Assembly: GCA_041394265.1 (NCBI GenBank)
Contig: JAWKIO010000005.1
Span: 3,472,001-3,536,000 of the forward strand
Direction: 5' to 3'
Length of the DNA: 64,000 nt
DNA from: Acidimicrobiales bacterium
Lineage (GTDB): Bacteria > Actinomycetota > Acidimicrobiia > Acidimicrobiales > SZUA-35
This document shows positions 25,759 through 34,221 of the stretch, one piece after another. The first letter of the stretch is position 1; every line of letters begins with the position of its first letter. Both the position numbers and the translations under genes were made by a program. Below the pieces are notes generated by a model. That model was not told the DNA's origin and searched no databases. It saw nothing but the letters and a program-made list of their open reading frames with translations.

Positions 25759-28014
25759 ATGATCTACCAGGCCGCTTTTCGAGCCGAAATCGAAGCCGCC
25801 ACCAGTCTGCGGTTCGGGCCGGTGGATGGGAACGGGCAGGCCGAACTGATCGGTGTTGATCCGCGGGTGGTGGAAGTGTTTTCGTCGCGGTCGGCGGAGA
25901 TCGATGTAGCGATGGGGGAGTGGAAGGCGGGGTGGGCGCAGGCTCATGACGGTGAGCTGCCGGATACCGCGACGCAGCGGGCGATGGCCAACCAGATGGC
26001 GCTCGGCACCCGGAGCACGAAACCGGCTGAAGAGCATTCGACCGAGGAACTGTTGGGGCGGTGGCGTGACCAAGTCATCGAACACGGTCTCCAGCCCGAT
26101 CAATTGTTCGTCCCCGCCGTCGCCGCCGACCCGGTCGATGTGGTCACGCCAGCCGTGGTGGTCCAGGAGGTTGGGGGAGTGGCGGCGGTGTTCTCCCGGG
26201 ATGACGTCGCCCGGGCTGTCGCCCGCCACACCACCGGTACCGACGCAGCCGACGTCGTGGCCACTGTTGAGGCGGTCACTGCTCAGGTCCTGGCCGAATG
26301 CGTGACCGTCGAGGCGGTCGGTGGCCCGGTCCGAGACTCCGATGGGCGGCCCACACTCGAGCGGCCCGGAACGCCGATCCACACCACCACCGCCACCCTC
26401 GATATGGAAGCCCGGGTGCTGCGCTGGTGCGAAACCTCCGGTGCCCGCACTGTTGATCACGCCGACACCGAGGGGCTCGACCCGTCACAGGCTGCGGCGG
26501 TCGAGACGGTGTTGGGCGATGGGAATCAGGTGTCGGTCATTGTTGGCCCGGCCGGTCACGGCAAGACCACCACGGTGGCTCGTGTCGCCGACGCCTGGCG
26601 GGCAGAGCACGGCGACGTGATCGGTCTCGCACCCTCGGCCCAGGCATCACGGCTCCTTGCTGACGCCGGGATCGAAGCCGAAACGGTCGATGCGTGGTTG
26701 TTGAATCCGCAGCTCCCTGTCCGGGGGATGGTGATCGTTGATGAGGCCGGCATGGTCGGCACCGCCCACCTCGACCGGCTACGAGCCCACGCCGTCGAGG
26801 TCGGCGTGAAAGTCGTGTTGGTTGGTGACCCCGAACAGTTGGCGGCAGTACGGAAGGCCGGTGGGGTGTTGGCTGATGTGGTCGAAGCCGCACCACTACC
26901 CGGCAACGGGCTCTCCGTGAGCGAACTCGGTGTCGCCCACCGGTTCCAAAACGACACTGCCGCTGCGGTGGCTGCGGGGCTACGCGACCGTGACCCCGCC
27001 GTGATCGGGATACTCGAGGATGCTGGCTGGTTGCACGGCCACCAAACCCCAGACACTGCCCGCACCGCCGTCCTCGACGCCGCCTGGACTGATGCGCACC
27101 GTGGGCTCGACACCGTCATGCTTGTCGGCACCCGTGCCGACGCGGCGGCACTCAATCAGCAATGGCAGACGAGGCGTGTCCTCGTGGGTGAGCTCCACCC
27201 CGACACCCGGCACCCCCGCACCGGCTACATGGACGGTGACCTGATCGTTGCCAAACAAAACCGGCGCGACATCGAATGGACCGCACCGGACGGCGAACCG
27301 GAATGGTTGCGCAACGGCACTCGGGTGACAGTGGAGCATCAGGGTGCCGACGGGGCGATCCTTGGCCGCACGAGTGACGGCGGCCGGGTGATGATCGACG
27401 GGGACTACGCCAAGACCAACACCCAGTTGGGGTATGCCCGCACCATCCACTCCGCACAAGGCGCCACCGTCGACACCGCCCACGTCCTCCTCGGCCCGTC
27501 CACCGAATCCCATGGCCTCTACGTCGCCGGATCACGAGCCCGGCACGCCACCCACCTCCACGCCGCGCAACCCACGGTTGAGGCCGGCGAGTATGCGGCA
27601 CCGGCCGAACCACGAGTCTGGTCCGCTGGCGACGCAGTGGTGGGGGCGATGGAACAGGTCGACCCCGGCACCCGGTCCGCTCACCGGCAGATGCGGGAAC
27701 ATCGTGCCGAACAAGTCGAAGCGATCGTTGCCCGATACGACGGGATCACCCCACCCGCCTACCCCGACCCCGCCGAACGAGACAGGCTCACCAGCCTCAT
27801 CGAACGCACCGGACGACACAACACCCCAGCCGCCGCCACGCAGGTCCGAACGTTGACCCGGCAACTCGCCGCCTGGACCACCCAACACGACACCGCCACC
27901 GCCTTCGACCAACAACCCGGAGCGGTCGACTACCGCAACCACTGGCAACAACAGATCGAACAGCAGCAGGCGCCGAAGATCGAACACACCCAAGACCACG
28001 GAATGGAGTGGTGA
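25759..28014 (+). CDS. MobF (TraA/TrwC) relaxase, N-terminally truncated; helicase domain intact
   Basis: Homology starts near 25714 (RRAIDARPVYAQAK) without a start codon; ATG 25759 is the first usable one. What remains (751 residues) is the end of the TrwC relaxase domain, then a RecD-like helicase: IVGPAGHGKTTTVARV (Walker A), GMVIVDEAGMVG (Walker B), LVGDPEQLAAV, and late motifs YARTIHSAQGATV and LYVAGSRAR. The two catalytic tyrosines and the HUH histidines are missing, so it cannot nick oriT. A complete paralogue is at 52087. It is probably a remnant or a helicase-only leftover at an element border. Confidence 0.85.
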   Translation: MIYQAAFRAEIEAATSLRFGPVDGNGQAELIGVDPRVVEVFSSRSAEIDVAMGEWKAGWAQAHDGELPDTATQRAMANQMALGTRSTKPAEEHSTEELLGRWRDQVIEHGLQPDQLFVPAVAADPVDVVTPAVVVQEVGGVAAVFSRDDVARAVARHTTGTDAADVVATVEAVTAQVLAECVTVEAVGGPVRDSDGRPTLERPGTPIHTTTATLDMEARVLRWCETSGARTVDHADTEGLDPSQAAAVETVLGDGNQVSVIVGPAGHGKTTTVARVADAWRAEHGDVIGLAPSAQASRLLADAGIEAETVDAWLLNPQLPVRGMVIVDEAGMVGTAHLDRLRAHAVEVGVKVVLVGDPEQLAAVRKAGGVLADVVEAAPLPGNGLSVSELGVAHRFQNDTAAAVAAGLRDRDPAVIGILEDAGWLHGHQTPDTARTAVLDAAWTDAHRGLDTVMLVGTRADAAALNQQWQTRRVLVGELHPDTRHPRTGYMDGDLIVAKQNRRDIEWTAPDGEPEWLRNGTRVTVEHQGADGAILGRTSDGGRVMIDGDYAKTNTQLGYARTIHSAQGATVDTAHVLLGPSTESHGLYVAGSRARHATHLHAAQPTVEAGEYAAPAEPRVWSAGDAVVGAMEQVDPGTRSAHRQMREHRAEQVEAIVARYDGITPPAYPDPAERDRLTSLIERTGRHNTPAAATQVRTLTRQLAAWTTQHDTATAFDQQPGAVDYRNHWQQQIEQQQAPKIEHTQDHGMEW

Positions 28015-28254
28015 GCCGTTGGGCGGTGGCACACCGGCGGCGAGAAAATCGAGAATGTTCGGGAAGGGCGGAAACCATTGGGTGAAAGCGCGGTGACCAC
28101 CGGGCAATCCGGGCGGCACCTCACCCTTCATGGTTCTGCTACCTGGTACTCGTCATGGTGCTGCCACTGGTGCTCCAACCGGATCTGTATATAGATACCG
28201 CCCAAACAGCAACTAAACCGATGCCAGATCGCCACGCTTCAAAGCTCCTGAAGA

Positions 28255-29073
28255 GTGACTCGATCAGCCTTGATGGGTATGTTGATGCTCATGAAACCGG
28301 TAAGCGATGATTTCGTCGCCTCAACGTTCGACACCGTCGACGAAATCATCCGCCAGTCGAACCGTCGCACCACACCCCTACGTACCTCGTTCCTCCAACA
28401 ATCTGACGAAAATCGTACGCTTCCCGGCCCGCTCGCTGGTTTCGTTGCCCGGCACGACACACAAGCACTGCTCGCCTTCCTCCTCGTCCTCACCAAAGCC
28501 AGCACCGCCCCATGGGAAACCGCCCTTCCATCCTCGGTATGGGCACGAGCGCTCGGCGCTGAACTCCCGAGATCGAAGACCGCCGGCTCCAACATGTCGA
28601 AACTGTGGCGCCGTCTCGAGAACGCAGGCCTGATCCACCGTCAACGCTACAAACGGATGGCACGCGTCTACCTGCGCAAAGAAGACGGCTCCGGCGACGC
28701 CTACGAACTCCCGGCGCATGCCAAGGACCGCTACCTACAGCTACCGGCAGCGTTCTGGACCCAAGGACCCGATGAGGAGCATCGCTGGTACCTGACCTTG
28801 ACCCTCCCCGAGATCGCAATGCTGTTGATCGCCCGAAGCCTCGGCGACGGCTTCCGGCTCCCGCTCGAGAACGTGCACGACTGGTATGGGATCAGCGCCG
28901 ATACCGCAGCCCGCGGGCTGCACGGGCTCGAGTCCCGCGGGCTCATCGAGATCACCAAGTTCTACAAGAAAGCGCCCCTGTCGCCGGTGGGGTACACCGC
29001 CGAAAACCGTTACACCCTCCAATCCCCGTTCGGCCCCAAAGGCCGGGCCCAAAGCCGGGGGATCCGGGCATGA
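28255..29073 (+). CDS. Winged-helix-like protein, candidate replication initiator
   Basis: The frame opens at GTG 28255; ATGs at 28273 and further in are alternatives, and no ribosome site decides. The ~270-residue product is helical with two HTH-like stretches: KTAGSNMSKLWRRLENAGLI (~115-135) and a second near 215-240 (ISADTAARGLHGLESRGLIEI). That layout resembles two-winged-helix initiators of actinobacterial plasmids, but I do not recognise a named family. It overlaps the next gene (ATGA), and a 240-bp gap with an A/T-rich patch (TATATAGAT, 28188-28196) precedes it, a plausible promoter or origin region. Confidence 0.6.
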   Translation: MTRSALMGMLMLMKPVSDDFVASTFDTVDEIIRQSNRRTTPLRTSFLQQSDENRTLPGPLAGFVARHDTQALLAFLLVLTKASTAPWETALPSSVWARALGAELPRSKTAGSNMSKLWRRLENAGLIHRQRYKRMARVYLRKEDGSGDAYELPAHAKDRYLQLPAAFWTQGPDEEHRWYLTLTLPEIAMLLIARSLGDGFRLPLENVHDWYGISADTAARGLHGLESRGLIEITKFYKKAPLSPVGYTAENRYTLQSPFGPKGRAQSRGIRA

Positions 29074-29693
29074 CCCAGCGAAGCGCCCCGGCAGGTTTGG
29101 CCGACGGGGAACCGTTTGCCGGCGAGCTCGTTGCCTTCATCGATGAGACCTCACCCCAGATGGGGGCCGGGATCTATTACGTGCTCACCAGCGCTGTCAC
29201 TCTCGACGTGGCTGCTGTCACTCTCGAACTCGAGCTGCTGTTCGCCGACACACCGAACCGGACACGCGGGTTCCACTGGCACCGAGAAGGACCCGCCGCC
29301 CGGCAACGCATGATCGACATCGTGACCCGTAGCGGTGTCATCGCCCGGAGCCGTCATCGATCCGTCGCCCGCAACAAACAGATCCCTGCCCGCCTCGATC
29401 TGCTCTGCGCCCTCGCCGATGACCTCGTCGCCGAAGGAATCGACCACCTCGTCATCGAGTCCGGCGACACCGTCACCAACAACAAAGACAAGACCGCCCT
29501 CCTCACCCACTTCGAGCCGCATGGTGGGGTCCCGTTCGCCTACGACTGGCGAAGCAAGAACGAGAAGGTTCTCTGGATCCCCGACGCCATCAACGGAGCG
29601 CTCCACGCCTACTACACCGCCGGTGACCCATCATGGTTCAAACAGCTCTGCGACGCCGGAGTGCTCGATGGCGAACCGGTCTACACGGCCTGA
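29070..29693 (+). CDS. RNase H-like (DUF3800-type) hypothetical protein
   Basis: This 207-residue protein overlaps the winged-helix gene. It has the spacing of DUF3800-like RNase H-fold proteins: an early acidic strand (VAFIDETSP), a middle acidic pair (VIESGDT) and a late Asp-helix (IPDAINGALHAYY). Such proteins are frequent on phage and mobile elements and are assumed to be nucleases. The match is by motif spacing only. Confidence 0.55.
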   Translation: MTQRSAPAGLADGEPFAGELVAFIDETSPQMGAGIYYVLTSAVTLDVAAVTLELELLFADTPNRTRGFHWHREGPAARQRMIDIVTRSGVIARSRHRSVARNKQIPARLDLLCALADDLVAEGIDHLVIESGDTVTNNKDKTALLTHFEPHGGVPFAYDWRSKNEKVLWIPDAINGALHAYYTAGDPSWFKQLCDAGVLDGEPVYTA

Positions 29694-29943
29694 AAAATGC
29701 GGAAGTCCCGGCTCCTGTCCTAGTCGGCCACCTCGCGGTAGCCCTCGGCCTGGCACTCCGGGACTTACGTCTTCACCACGGCATACCACCGTGGCGCTAC
29801 CTCAGTATCGGCCACCCCAACCAAAACTTCAACATCAGCCACCGACCTCGAAGAAGTCGGGCAGAAGCGAACCGTGACCCCCGAACTGGACACATCCCCA
29901 TCTGCGGAGACGCAATGGACACTCTGCTGTCATCACGTCCGAG

Positions 29944-29966
29944 TACTATTTCGAACGGCAGTTCGT
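29944..29966 (+). promoter_or_regulatory. Promoter -10 and SOS (LexA) box before the TIR gene
   Basis: TCGAACGGCAGTTCGT (29951-29966) matches the actinobacterial LexA-box pattern TCGAAC-N4-GTTCGA at all but the last base. A TACTAT -10-like hexamer (29944-29949) abuts it. The box ends 17 bases before the ATG, and a clear GAGGAG ribosome site lies between them. Confidence 0.72.
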
Positions 29967-29983
29967 TTGATCGAGGAGTTTCA

Positions 29984-30469
29984 ATGGCACAGTCAGTCTT
30001 TTTTAGTTTCGACTACGGTCGGGACAACTGGCGAGTACAGCAAGTCCTGAACATGGGGGCCGTCGAGGGTGGAGCAGCCTTCACTCCCCAAGATTGGGAA
30101 GAAGTGCGCGAGGACACCGACGAAGCCATCGAAGAGTGGATTCGTGTCCAGATGCTCTACACCCGGGCGGTGATCGTGCTCGTCGGCAACGACACCGCCG
30201 ACAGCAAGTGGGTGAAGTACGAGATAACGAAGGCGTGGAATGAGAAGCGCCCGTTGGTCGGCATTCGGATCCACGGTCTCAAGAACGCCGAACAGAAGAC
30301 TGATGCGGCGGGGGTTGATCCGTTCAGCCTGGTCGGTCTGAAAGGTGGCGGCACCGTCGCTGACTATGTGACACTGCACAACCCTGCCGGTAGCACCAGC
30401 AACGCGGTGTACGACAACATCAAGAACAACATGGAGGGATGGGTTGGCAACGCCTACAAACGATCCTGA
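29984..30469 (+). CDS. TIR-like protein of the MTH538/ThsB (PF08937) type
   Basis: ATG 29984 follows GAGGAG (29973-29978). The 161-residue protein begins VFFSFDYGRDNWRVQQVLN and carries AVIVLVGNDTADSKWVKYEI and the AWNEKRPLVGIRIHGLKN strand, which is the ThsB TIR-like pattern; the Glu of KYEI sits where TIR enzymes place their catalytic Glu. ThsB proteins sense phage and make NAD-derived signals for a partner effector (Thoeris). No ThsA is present; instead an overlapping HIT hydrolase and a convergent two-TM protein follow. A near-perfect SOS box lies just upstream. Confidence 0.82.
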   Translation: MAQSVFFSFDYGRDNWRVQQVLNMGAVEGGAAFTPQDWEEVREDTDEAIEEWIRVQMLYTRAVIVLVGNDTADSKWVKYEITKAWNEKRPLVGIRIHGLKNAEQKTDAAGVDPFSLVGLKGGGTVADYVTLHNPAGSTSNAVYDNIKNNMEGWVGNAYKRS

Positions 30470-30887
30470 CTGTCCGTTCTGCGTGATCATCGCCGGCGAG
30501 GACCCTGAGGCGAGAGTCATCTTCCGTACCGACAGTGTCGTAGCGTTCTTCCCGACCGAGCCAGCCACCCTCGGCCACACGCTGCTGGTCCCGCGACGCC
30601 ACATCCCCGACATCTGGGCGCTCGACGCGACCGCTGGCGCTCAACTCGCTGCAGCAGCGGTCGGGCTCGCTGGCGCGATCCGACGATCGATCGAACCTGA
30701 CGGGCTCAACCTCATCCAGTCCAACGGAGAAGCGGCCACCCAGACCGTGATGCATCTCCACATCCATTTGGTTCCTCGTTGGGAAAACGATGCAATTGGT
30801 CGAATCTGGCCGAAGGAAACGAACTATTCCGAGGGTGCGAAAGATCGTGCCTGGGATCGGCTCCGCCGAGAGTGCGAGTCGATCTAA
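30444..30887 (+). CDS. HIT family nucleotide hydrolase/transferase coupled to the TIR gene
   Basis: A TTG at 30444 is the likely start, since GGAGGG (30433-30438) lies five bases before it; the gene overlaps the TIR gene by 26 bases. The 147-residue protein has the CPFC zinc pair near the N-terminus, PRRHIPDIW and the catalytic triad HLHIHLVP. HIT enzymes cut nucleotide phosphates (AMP-lysine, ApnA, ADP-sugars). Next to a TIR protein it could make, remove or read an ADP-ribose-type signal; that is a hypothesis. Confidence 0.85.
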   Translation: MATPTNDPDCPFCVIIAGEDPEARVIFRTDSVVAFFPTEPATLGHTLLVPRRHIPDIWALDATAGAQLAAAAVGLAGAIRRSIEPDGLNLIQSNGEAATQTVMHLHIHLVPRWENDAIGRIWPKETNYSEGAKDRAWDRLRRECESI

Positions 30888-31360
30888 CGGGTCCGGACTG
30901 CGATGGCCAAACCCACCGCAACGAATGACCCATAGAACGGGGCGACCGCCCACGACAGCCACACCCGACGGGGCGGAAACCATCCACGAGGGACACTCAG
31001 CCACCGAGCCTTCCCGTCTCGGCGCGGGGTGTCGTCGGCGCCTTCGGCGGTGGATGAGAGAGGTTTCATCGAGTACTTGGGAACCGGGTCGCCGTTCGCG
31101 ACACGGTCATACAACTCACGGAACAGCCGTTCTTGGTTCAGATAGTTCGCATCAAGCATGGCAAACACCACAACAGCGGCGACACCCAGCAGTGCCACCG
31201 AGTCGGCATGTTTGGTGAGCGCGTACCCGTAGGTGGCAGTGACGACCGGTAGCAGCCAACCCTTTGCCGTTGACGACGACGCCGACATCCGAGTGATCAC
31301 CGATTGGATGAACTCGAGATGCTGACGCCTGTCCTCAGGATCAACGATCTCGTCGTGCAT
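30884..31360 (-). CDS. Two-TM membrane protein, candidate effector of the TIR/HIT cluster
   Basis: ATG 31360 is preferred: GGAG stands five bases upstream on this strand. The 158-residue protein has an N-terminal helix, two adjacent membrane spans (GWLLPVVTATYGYAL and VALLGVAAVVVFAML), then DANYLNQERLFRELYDRV, a motif I have seen in 2TM proteins beside TIR or CBASS-like genes, and a possible third span near the C-terminus. Its stop overlaps the HIT stop by three bases (CTAA), an unusually tight convergent arrangement. It may be a pore-forming effector; this is inference. Confidence 0.7.
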   Translation of the reverse strand: MHDEIVDPEDRRQHLEFIQSVITRMSASSSTAKGWLLPVVTATYGYALTKHADSVALLGVAAVVVFAMLDANYLNQERLFRELYDRVANGDPVPKYSMKPLSSTAEGADDTPRRDGKARWLSVPRGWFPPRRVWLSWAVAPFYGSFVAVGLAIAVRTR

Positions 31361-31468
31361 CTCCACTCCACATCTCCACAAAGCATCGTGCCGATGGCTA
31401 TCACTCTCGCAGACAGAAGCCGGAGCGAGACGCACGGATGGAACCAGGCATCACCGCCCGGTCTAATG

Positions 31469-31969
31469 TTAACATCCGGGTGTGGTGGGTTTGGTCGACT
31501 TCCCGCCCCCGCCGCTCCTGCTCGTGCCGCGTTGGAGGAAGGTGAGGTCGGGGTTCCAGAGGCCGGTGTCGATGATGAGCCTGACGGCGAGCGCGCCGAG
31601 GATCCCGGCGCAGATCGAGGCGGTGAGCCAGCCGTGGAGGTAGGGGGTGTTGGCCCAGGTTTCACCGATCGACGGTGTGGGGTCGGTGTTCCAGACGGTC
31701 CGCGTCCGGAACGGAGCTTTCAGAGTGTCGCCGACCCACTGGTCAGGGTTGGTGTTGCGGGCATGGCGGGCCAGCAAAACCAGCGGGATAGCGGGGGTGA
31801 GGGCAGCGAGGTACCAGATGCGCCGTACCCGGGTGAGAGCCGCAGCGGTGAAGATCCCGACGAGGAGGGCGATGACGGAGGTGATCAAGATCGCGCCGGT
31901 GACGCCGGCGAGGAAGATTCCTTCCACGATGTCGCCGTCACCGTCGCTGCGGTTCTGGTGCTGCTTCAT
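31469..31969 (-). CDS. Small membrane protein downstream of the coupling ATPase
   Basis: This 166-residue frame overlaps the coupling-protein gene by ATGA. It has four hydrophobic segments (GIFLAGVTGAILITSVIALL, then IWYLAALTPAIPLVLLA, and a pair after residue 110) and a Ser/Gly/Lys tail. It is likely a conjugation-pore or coupling-protein partner. The family was not recognised. Confidence 0.65.
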   Translation of the reverse strand: MKQHQNRSDGDGDIVEGIFLAGVTGAILITSVIALLVGIFTAAALTRVRRIWYLAALTPAIPLVLLARHARNTNPDQWVGDTLKAPFRTRTVWNTDPTPSIGETWANTPYLHGWLTASICAGILGALAVRLIIDTGLWNPDLTFLQRGTSRSGGGGKSTKPTTPGC

Positions 31970-33504
31970 CGCCGGCCCTGTCGTGAAGCGGTGTCGGCGA
32001 ATGACCCGGCCGGGGCCGGGCCGGCCACTACTGCCGGTTGTTGGTTGGCGAGTTGGGTGAGGGTCCGGGGTTGGGGTGGTCCGATGTGGTTGGCCCACAG
32101 GGGGTGGGTGTGGGCGGGGGTGAGGGTGATGAGCCCGTGATCGGTCGCACCAACAATGAGACGGCCCGTGCCAGCGGGGATGCGGGTGTAGGTGTCGATC
32201 GGGATGTTGGGCCGCCACGTGTAGGTGTCGGATTCCGAATCGGTGGCGCCCCAGCCTCGGCCGCGGGTGTGGGTGGTGCGGTGGTGCTCGTACTCGCCCT
32301 GCAGGTCCGACAGCGCGTGGAGGGTGTCGTGATCGGCGATGCCGGGCAGCAGAAACTTCTGTGTGGCGAGGGAGAGCCAGCCGTGGTCGGCACCCCAGCG
32401 TTGGGTCACTTGGGTCATGTCCTGCACCGCCGCCAACAACGTCACGCCCTGCCCGCCGGCCTCGGACCACATCGACGTGATCGACGGCAACGGGCAGAGG
32501 TTGGCGATCTCGTCCAACGCCAACAACAACCGTGGTGCCCCCGGATCGATCGTGTGCAGTCGGTAGCGGGTGCGGGTGATGGTGTCGACCAAGGCGACGA
32601 CGATCGGTGCGACCTCGGCCATGTGGGCGCCGTCGGCGACGATGAACAGGGTGTCCCCCGACGTCGCGAACTGCTCGGGGTTGAAGTTGGGGTTGGTGGT
32701 GGTGTTGAGGCCGGAGGTGCGTTGGTAGGCGGCGAGGGTGTTGGAGGCGGTGCCGATGGTGCCGGAGTATTCGCGTGGCGCCATCCCGGCAAGGCGTTTC
32801 GCCGCCTGGCTCGCCAGCAGGTCGGCGATGTGGCCGGTGTCGGCCATGGCTTCTTCGAAGGTTCTCGCGGTTTCGGCCCAGAGTTCTTGGGGCCAGGACA
32901 GGGTCTCGAGCACCGCGTCGAAACCGGTGCCGTCTCGGTGGGCTTGGTACAGGGCGACAGCGAGGAGGTCGGTGGCTCGTCCGCGGAAGAAGTCGCCGGC
33001 GTCGGAGTGGGTGTTGTGTGACCGGTCCTCTGCTTTCACCATCTGGGATGCCACATCACGGGCGCTGTCCCATCCGGTGACCGACACCAGTGGTGACCAG
33101 CGTGCAGCAGTGACGCCGGGGATGGTGGGTGTGGTCCCGGTCGGGTCAAACAACCACAGTCGTCCGGACTGTTGCCGGTGAGCGCCGACGGCGGTGAGGA
33201 CATCGGGTTTGGTGGAGGCGGTGACAGCAGGGCCGTCGAAGGCGAGGACGGTCGGGATGATCACCCCCGACGTTTTCCCCGACCGGGGCGGGCCGATGAC
33301 GAGGACGCCGGCGTCGCCTTGTGCGACCCGGCCCTCGGGGGACAGGAACCCCTGGGTGATGCCGTACCAGACGGTCCCGCGGCCATCCCCCCACCCCGGT
33401 GACAGTGTGAGCGCGTCGGTCGGTGTCGTGCCGAACCGTGAGATCGGTGGCGGTGGGGGCCGCATCCGGAAGAACTTTCGTGTCGGATACCGCCAGGAGC
33501 TCAC
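31966..33504 (-). CDS. VirD4/TraG-type conjugative coupling ATPase
   Basis: This 512-residue protein has Walker A IGPPRSGKTSGVIIPT near residue 70, a TraG-like SGRLWLFDPTG, and Walker B LLLALDEIANLCPLPSI. The lumped 'ATDLLAVALYQAHRDG' helix and a C-terminal all-alpha domain are also typical. Type IV coupling proteins link the relaxosome to the secretion channel. It is soluble-like at the N-terminus (FFRMRPPPPPISRFG) and has no clear membrane anchor of its own; the small upstream gene may supply it. It pairs logically with the MobF relaxases of this window. Confidence 0.88.
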   Translation of the reverse strand: MSSWRYPTRKFFRMRPPPPPISRFGTTPTDALTLSPGWGDGRGTVWYGITQGFLSPEGRVAQGDAGVLVIGPPRSGKTSGVIIPTVLAFDGPAVTASTKPDVLTAVGAHRQQSGRLWLFDPTGTTPTIPGVTAARWSPLVSVTGWDSARDVASQMVKAEDRSHNTHSDAGDFFRGRATDLLAVALYQAHRDGTGFDAVLETLSWPQELWAETARTFEEAMADTGHIADLLASQAAKRLAGMAPREYSGTIGTASNTLAAYQRTSGLNTTTNPNFNPEQFATSGDTLFIVADGAHMAEVAPIVVALVDTITRTRYRLHTIDPGAPRLLLALDEIANLCPLPSITSMWSEAGGQGVTLLAAVQDMTQVTQRWGADHGWLSLATQKFLLPGIADHDTLHALSDLQGEYEHHRTTHTRGRGWGATDSESDTYTWRPNIPIDTYTRIPAGTGRLIVGATDHGLITLTPAHTHPLWANHIGPPQPRTLTQLANQQPAVVAGPAPAGSFADTASRQGRR

Positions 33505-33780
33505 CTACCTCGAGCGCAGGCGCCATCCGACCAACGGCAGCACCAACAGGATGGCGGGGATGACGAAGAATGCGGCGAACATGGGCGACGGGATGAGGTC
33601 GACGTCGACCGGGAGCTCCGGCCCGTCGGTCCGATCCCACCACGGCTGCACCACCGCGTGTTCGAGGAACCACCACACCCCGATCGTGGACACCCCGACC
33701 CATGCCAGGATCCAGGCGGCTCGGGTCACGCCGCGTGTGACCCGGCCCAGCGGTGTTGATGAAAGTGACGGGCCGCCCAT
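33505..33780 (-). CDS. Small TM protein upstream of the coupling ATPase
   Basis: The likely start is ATG 33780; a longer frame from 33819 exists. The ~91-residue product has two membrane segments (AAWILAWVGVSTIGVWWFL and MFAAFFVIPAILLVLPLVGW). Its stop abuts the start of the coupling-protein gene, so it could act as that protein's membrane anchor. The family was not recognised. Confidence 0.6.
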   Translation of the reverse strand: MGGPSLSSTPLGRVTRGVTRAAWILAWVGVSTIGVWWFLEHAVVQPWWDRTDGPELPVDVDLIPSPMFAAFFVIPAILLVLPLVGWRLRSR

Positions 33781-33819
33781 GAACACCCATGGTCCCAGCC
33801 GGGTGTGACACCACAACAT

Positions 33820-34221
33820 GGGGAGCCATCCCCATCGACGTTGACGGTGTCAGGGCCGTCGACGGGGTGTCGACGGCCCTGCTGAACCGTTGGTGCCGAG
33901 CGTGCCCTTTGGCGGGCGTGGAGGGGAGTCGTCTCCGCTCGGCGTCTAGGTGATCGGCGGGTGTGAACTGGTCTTGAGGAACTGGGGCGGGACGGCTCAC
34001 GGGAGGGGTGTCGATCGGCCTATCCGACCTGGGCGTGCTTGGCGTCGGGCCGTTGCTGCGAGATTTTTCTGGTGGCAAGCGAACCGGGGTGTTTCGGCTC
34101 GGGGAGCGGGTTTTCGGCTGCTGGTGCTTGTTGATGGGGCTGGTTGGGTCGCGGTGGGGGCTCAAGTCGCACATTGGGTGTGCCGATAGTCACGGCAACG
34201 TTGGTTGATGGGAGTCTCACC
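33820..34221. other. Intergenic region between the coupling-protein operon and the RHS gene
   Basis: No gene is supported here. A strong hairpin is at 33851-33881. The rest is G/T-rich and should contain the promoters of both divergent units; I cannot place -10 or -35 sites with confidence. Confidence 0.5.
33851..33881. terminator. Perfect 13-bp hairpin between divergent units
   Basis: CAGGGCCGTCGAC (33851-33863) pairs with GTCGACGGCCCTG (33869-33881) around a five-base loop. No T-run follows. As the flanking genes diverge, it is not an ordinary operon terminator; it may insulate the RHS gene or bind a protein. Confidence 0.55.
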
